From assembly GCA_029379385.1 (NCBI GenBank), contig CM055609.1, positions 5,208,001 to 5,272,000 on the forward strand: a DNA stretch of 64,000 nucleotides. The letters are read 5' to 3'. Positions within the stretch are counted from its first letter, which is position 1, and every line of letters starts with the position of its first letter. This document shows positions 58,765-64,000 of the stretch, in pieces. This stretch comes from Quillaja saponaria (taxonomy: Eukaryota; Streptophyta; Magnoliopsida; Fabales; Quillajaceae). Made by a program: the position numbers and the translations under genes. The notes beneath the pieces are model-generated. The model did not search any database. It saw nothing but the letters and a program-made list of their open reading frames with translations, and had not been told where the DNA came from.

Positions 58765-59535
58765 AAACATGTAACAGTATTCAAAAGGATTTCAAACCCT
58801 GTTATTCAAGTACACTTTTTCCTCCTCAATATATATTAATATATAATATATTATAGTAGCACCTATCTAATGACCCCAAAGAAGAGACATAAATGAAGTT
58901 AACTAAATAAGTTATTTAAAAGTTTTAATCAATTTTATATTGTGCTAAAAGGTCATGCATTTAGAACCTTAATTTAATTTAATCTAAAATAAATTTTGAG
59001 AGATATATATATATAATAGTCTTGTTTGATTAAGTTGTGTGTAAAAATATTTTTAAGTAGAGCTGTTTATAAAGAGCTATATAAAAAGTTGAAAAAGTAT
59101 TCAGACCAGTTTATGTAAAGGCACTATGGGATAAAAAAAATTGTTTGATTTTATTTTTTAAAAATGAATATTAAATATCAAAATTACTAAAAATACTAGT
59201 TTGACAAATATTATAGTTATATTTGTTTAAATAAAATAATTATTAAAATTTATTTGAGCTTCTCTTGTTTTCTATTTGAAAAGCTTTTTTTTTTTCAAAC
59301 TTTATCTTTTAGCAGCTTTTAAAACTCTAAATGCCCAAAAATACTTTTCTGTAAAAAGTTAAAAAATAAAACATTTATTACCAACAATATATATAATTAA
59401 AGCTCTTTGCCTTAACCTAACTAAAATATATATTTATACTTTAATTAACTTCCACAAACTACATCTATATATTTATATATATAAAGTGAAAAAAGCTCAG
59501 TTAAAATTTGTAATAACAACAATCTAATTTCAAGT

Positions 59536-59872
59536 ATGAAGATATTAGTTGTCTTGGCAGCAATGGCAATGCCATTAGTTATGAAAATTCATCTGCCTGT
59601 ATTTCTTGTACAAGCTGCTGTTAATGAAGATGCCTTGTTCCATTTGCAAGCACCATTTTCATCTTCTAATTCCTTTGGTCACCACTTTGTCCCTTCAAAT
59701 CAATTAGATGGACGGAACTAATCTTTCCTAGAAAAGGGGAAAATACGTATGAAACAATGTCATAAAAAGTGCGAAAGGCAATTAGAAAAAGAAGGCTTGA
59801 CAAAGAACCATAGTAACTATGTTTTGCGTTTTGGATCTTTGTGTTAATTCGTGTTTCGGGAATGAAAATTAA
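59536..59872 (+). pseudogene. cysteine-peptide copy with an internal stop and a one-base frameshift
   Basis: The signal peptide (MKILVVLAAMAMPLVMKIHL and on) and linker with PFSSSNSFGHHF are open for 61 residues, then TAA at 59719-59721. The same frame continues with the first core pair (C-HKK-C) and ERQLEKEGL, as in the copy at 56466. Near its end a one-base insertion relative to that copy moves the last cysteine pair into another frame, which closes at 59870-59872. Two independent lesions make this a pseudogene. Confidence 0.7.
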
Positions 59873-61459
59873 GAAGAATCACAACAGTCAAGATAATTTT
59901 ATCTAAGTTAGTCGCATGTGATGTACACATATGTACAAATATACACTCCTCACTATGTAAATTAATGATATAAGCATTAAGAGTTGGCCAATATACTATA
60001 TCTTAAAAATGCTTTGTCATTGTGAATATAATATATCTATACTATTATATATAAGATAGTTTATGTTAATTTGCACACTAACTAATGATTATGTTAAACA
60101 TAATCAAAGAGGGATAAATAGAAGTTAACCAAAGTAAAATAATTGCTCAATAATTTAAATCTAAATTATAATGTGCTAAAGATCATGTTTCCCAAAATTT
60201 AATTTAACATCACCTGTCTACAATACAGTACATAGCAGCAGCCATTGACCACAACGAAGAGAGACAACTACAAGTTGGTCAAATGTTGATGAGGTCTTAA
60301 ACTATAATATCTGTCCTCCTTTCTAGAGAAGGAAGACCTATAAAGTTTATTTTCTTTTTAATTTTTCTTTTGTTTTTGAATAATTCACTCTCAAATCTAC
60401 TCATTTATATGACAGATTTAGAGATTATGTTCTTAATTTTCTTAGATCTCATCATTTTATGATACATTTTGAGTTTTCTTTTCCTCTGTGTCTTTTGTTT
60501 CTCCTATGTAAAGATTTGTTGCAGTGTTTGGATCTGATCTATTCCTCTCCTTTTAAGAGCTTCAAATCTGGAGTTTCATATACGTATTAATTCTCAAATT
60601 GGTACAACGCCAGTTATAGAAATCTCCGTCGAAATATATAATATTGCTTTCATGGTATTTTAAAAAGTAGAACTCAACTTTCTGTGGGATGTTTTGCAAG
60701 TCAGGCATTGCATATTTTCTTCTTTAAACTCTGTTTGAGTTCTTCTTCAATATATCTACCTTTCAAACAAAAAATACATAAAAAATCTATATTTTATTAA
60801 TAGAAAGAAAGTTAAAACTCATTTTGTATCACTAGATCTGATTCAAGTCCTTTGATTTTTGTATACTAAATTACCAAAAACTAAACTTCTAATTTATAAA
60901 TTCTTGCCATTGAGTAAAACATAATTTTAATTTTGCTAGACTCTTGGGTTTGTTTCTCAAATTTCATAACCTGCCAGATTTTGGGATTGGTAATCTACTA
61001 ATCTTTTCTTTCCCATTTGTTCTTTTACTTGGCGTTCTTCAAATACCTCTTGATTTTGCTCTCATATTTTGTGGACTCTTGAGATTAAGCATTTGAGTCT
61101 CCCTCCCTATTCATAAGTTTATGTATCTGGGTTTTCTTAAACTTTTGATGATCTTGGAACTAAAATGGAGGAGAACCAACAATTGCTCTAGAGGGTCAAA
61201 ACCACCAAACTACAGCAATACAAGCAGTCAAACCAAAATTGGGTATGGCTTTGATGCGAAAGAACCGATGTTTTATGTGAAACAAAGTGAGAAAAATGAA
61301 GCTATTTTGCCAAAAGGAAAGAAACAGTTCAGAATAATAGCATCCCATAGTTGACAACCTTTATCCGAAAACCTACGAAGATTATGATAATGAGTAGTCC
61401 TTATCTGTTTCATTAGGAAGGAGGTATATTCCTGAAAGAGAATGGTCGTACATCATCTG
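59873..61459. other. duplicated non-coding part of unit 2
   Basis: Contains a partial upstream block (60100-60265, with AACGAAGAGAGACAA), block D and block X, but no intact gene between the two peptide copies. Confidence 0.45.
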
Positions 61460-61555
61460 CTTTGGTTATGAAAAGTGTTTCTTGTACAAGCAGCTGCTAA
61501 TGATAATGCCCTCTTCCAAAACCCAGTTGTTAAAGATGGGATTCAAATAGTGTAA
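61460..61555 (+). pseudogene. short remnant of a cysteine-peptide copy
   Basis: The segment TTGGTTATGAAAAGTGTTTC and the following TTGTACAAGCAGCTGCTAAT match the signal-peptide end and early linker of the 58530 copy. No core cysteines remain. Confidence 0.55.
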
Positions 61556-61959
61556 ATGATTTGACTACTCTGCATGTTATGACAAATTCGAAATTAAATA
61601 TATGTAAGAAAGCTGAAGAACGGGGAGAGGAAAATGAAGAGGAAGAGTGAAAACAAAACACTGAAACTCATGAGCTTTGCAACATGAGTTTCATTTTCTT
61701 TTAAATGAGCAGAAACCATCCATTTACACTTTAATTCAGTTTACAATGAACAATTTGAGATAAAATAAATCACGCGTATGGTTTTGAGACTCTAAAAACA
61801 TAAAACAGTATACGAAAAGATTTCAAGCCCAATCATTCAAGTACACCTTTTCCTCAATTTATATTTAAACTCCTTACAATTGCTTCAAAAGTAAAACTTT
61901 ATTGATTAGATGATTCTGAAGCACTTTCGTTGAACAATATAATAGCAGGACCAGATTCA
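61556..61959. other. 3' flank of the SERK-like gene
   Basis: Spacer and probable 3' UTR of the minus-strand LRR gene. A short GGAAAATGAAGAGGAAGAG purine tract lies near 61628. No gene is seen. Confidence 0.4.
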
Positions 61960-63924
61960 TCACACTCTCCCCTTGATATCCACATCTGCATTAAAGAAAA
62001 AGAATACTCAGCAAGTTGGCAATTAGAGAAAATTTTGGTGAAATTGATTATGAAAAAGAGGAGACAATAGCACAAAATTAACCTGCTGGAAGGTGCTGAG
62101 AAACTCTCCGACCATTCAATGGATTATCTGCAAAACTGCGAAAGTACAATACAGGCATACAGCAATCAGAAAACTTTCATAGCTCATCCTGGAATAGTAC
62201 CATTGAGAAAAAAGAAGTGTTTGCAACAAACCTGATGGGAGTAAATAGTGCAAAAGAACCATTCACTGGAATATGTCCTGTTAGTCGGTTGTGTGAAAGG
62301 TCACTGCATTCAGGATGCCAGTGGAAGCTTATGTAAGAGGCTAGCACAATTGACCATTAATTTATATAAACATTGCTTGCATGAAATTTTCAATCCAAAA
62401 GCAACACTCACAGGACTTGCAGAGATGTAATTGTAGTTAAAGACACGGGGATTGTTCCCGATAAGCTGTTGTTGTTGAGACGCCTATTGTACAGAGGGGA
62501 GTGAATTATTTTGGAGATAATATAATGAACACATAATTGATGAAGAATTACTGATTCAAATCAGACAGACTAAAGCACAACTATGAATTCCATGATCGAT
62601 ACATTTGCAACTTGGTTTGTAATTCCAAATAAACTCATGACCATAATTGGAACAGAAAAAGTATGTATATTTTTTAAACTTGACAATCTTTCCTTAGGCC
62701 ATTTTGGTGTAGAGAGAAGAAGAGAGTAGAGACCATTATTTGTTTGAGTTGGTGTAGGACCATTATAAATGAAAGTAGTCTATTTCAGTTCAAAACTGCT
62801 GCCATCCTAGCAATGTGAAACTAGTTCAATATCATGCATGTCGATCTTACATGACAACCAGGCATCAGCTAATTGATACCAACATTTGGAAGCCAAAAAG
62901 AGTTATTTTGTCCAAAAGAAGTGTATGGTGTCAGAAAATGATTATTGAAACACCTTCCTTTTAGTAATAAACAGTTTTTACAAACAAATAGGGAGCTACT
63001 TATATTCTTGTAGACCACCAAGCATAAATTGCAAGCAATTCTTGTGTCTAGAAGCATGTAGGTTACAGATGTCATGGAAGGTATATGCATCTTATTGCAA
63101 TCAAACTAGCCATCTCACAGGCCATAAAACCTACAGCTGTTTCATATGCGCAAACCAAAAATATGAAAACTTTAAAATAAAAGAATAATTGAATAACACT
63201 AGACTCGGCAAATTATATATTAGACTAAATATTCAAAATTAAGGAAAGCATGTCATACAGGAAACGCAGTTTTTTAAGGTTGCCCAGTGTGTCCGGAATG
63301 CTACCAGTTAATCCGTTCAAGTAAAGATCCAAGCTCACCAAGTTTGTCAAATTTCCAAGCTCCTCAGGAATTTTTCCACTTATGTTATTACCATAAAGTT
63401 CCCTGTCACAGTAAAAGAAAATTATCTAAATTATTTAATATGTAAACAAAATGGAAAAACCCAAAACGGAAGTTTATACCAACATAATAAGTGATGACAG
63501 ACAACCAATATGGTGTAATAATGGATTATAATGTAACACATGAATGGTGTAGAACAGGCAAGATAATACTGATTAAGCCCAAAGCATGATTTAGCTGATA
63601 AACATAGGCAGATACAAACTACCACATCATGCAGCACAACTTACAAGTACTGCAAATTTGCAAGCTGACCAAGTTGTGAAACCAGTTGACCAGAAAGGTT
63701 TGCATTTCCAAGATCACTGGGAAAAACAAAGAGTAGCATCATATACAGGGCAAACATAAATTACAGGTAGCAAGTTAAATAAATAACTTACACTCTTGTC
63801 ACGCTATTATCACCATTACATGTAATATTAAACCATGTGCACGGATTGACAAGGGTAGGATCCCAACTTTGCAGAACATTGTTAGGATCAAGTAAGTTGG
63901 TTTTCAATGCATTCAGTGCATCAC
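61960..63924 (-). CDS. SERK-like leucine-rich repeat protein lacking transmembrane and kinase domains (5' end outside window)
   Basis: Seven exons are visible on the minus strand: 63792-63924, 63645-63716, 63259-63402, 62412-62483, 62232-62303, 62083-62134 and 61960-61985. The encoded part begins in the LRR N-terminal cap ([20 protein letters not shown] then [10 protein letters not shown]), continues with about four to five repeats ([74 protein letters not shown]), and matches the exon-per-repeat layout of SERK/BAK1 co-receptors. After [11 protein letters not shown] the SERK proline-rich, membrane and kinase parts are absent; a final 26-base exon ends ADVDIKGRV and stop. Such short SERK-like LRR proteins would be secreted. 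The last splice choice is inferred. Confidence 0.8.
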
Positions 63925-64000
63925 CTGTCGTACACAATTGAGATTATCAGGTAAAGGCTTACTTAACAACAAATTCTCATACAGAAGAAAAAGAAATGGT
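63925..64000 (-). other. intron of the SERK-like gene
   Basis: Lies upstream of the acceptor at 63925-63927 on the minus strand. The signal-peptide exon must lie beyond the window. Confidence 0.6.

Larger units (their letters stand above)
58845..61555 (+). repeat. tandem segmental duplication, unit 2
   Basis: Parts in order: upstream block with GAAGAGACAT at 58881-58890, peptide copy (59536), block D (60308-60600, with GATTTAGAGATTATGTTC), block X (61095-61325), peptide remnant (61460). About 450 bases of extra AT-rich DNA separate the upstream block from the peptide copy compared with unit 1. Confidence 0.65.

Noticed and set aside
61121..61354. A 77-residue frame across block X copy 3 as an expressed gene
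   Set aside because: The other two copies of the block are interrupted in the same frame, and no promoter or splice context is seen. It is kept as a repeat, not a gene.

Overview
The window is nuclear DNA of a flowering plant, almost certainly a eudicot. Genes have many introns with GT-AG borders, the intergenic DNA is very AT-rich, and the gene families are plant-specific (group A bZIP, tubby-like F-box protein, WAT1/EamA transporters, SERK-like LRR protein). I cannot name the species. No bacterial, organellar or viral genes were seen.

Layout. 1-1.9 kb: the last exons of a Sen1-type helicase (MAA3-like). 3.2-6.1 kb: a GBF4-like group A bZIP factor. 7.4-12.5 kb: three small genes for secreted basic cysteine peptides, separated by transposon debris that includes a bounded Helitron. 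13.3-18 kb (minus): a tubby-like F-box protein with an intron-containing leader. 21.5-24.5 kb: fibrillarin, whose fourth intron carries tandem C/D-box snoRNA copies. 24.9-36.2 kb (minus): three tandem WAT1-related transporter genes, the first one broken. 39.0-39.7 kb (minus): a small Glu/Lys-rich protein with an N-terminal acylation signal. 41.7-61.6 kb: a second, larger cluster of the cysteine-peptide family, with two apparently intact genes and at least five decayed copies, mixed with Helitrons, a telomere-like array, minisatellites and tandem segmental duplications. 50.4-51.8 kb: intronless DPH1 (diphthamide synthesis) inside this cluster. 62.0-64.0 kb (minus): the 3' part of a SERK-like LRR gene that ends without a transmembrane segment or kinase domain.

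The main unusual content is the peptide family. Each member has a short signal peptide, a variable linker, and a C-terminal C-x3-C-x(18-22)-C-x3-C core rich in Lys and Arg. That is the cysteine spacing of alpha-hairpinins, which are plant defence and inhibitor peptides. Several copies share an upstream block containing GAAGAGACAT, and the 56-61.6 kb part is a tandem duplication of about 2.7 kb in which every peptide copy has lesions. The single-copy housekeeping genes show no functional link to one another; they look like ordinary syntenic neighbours into which the peptide and transporter families have expanded.
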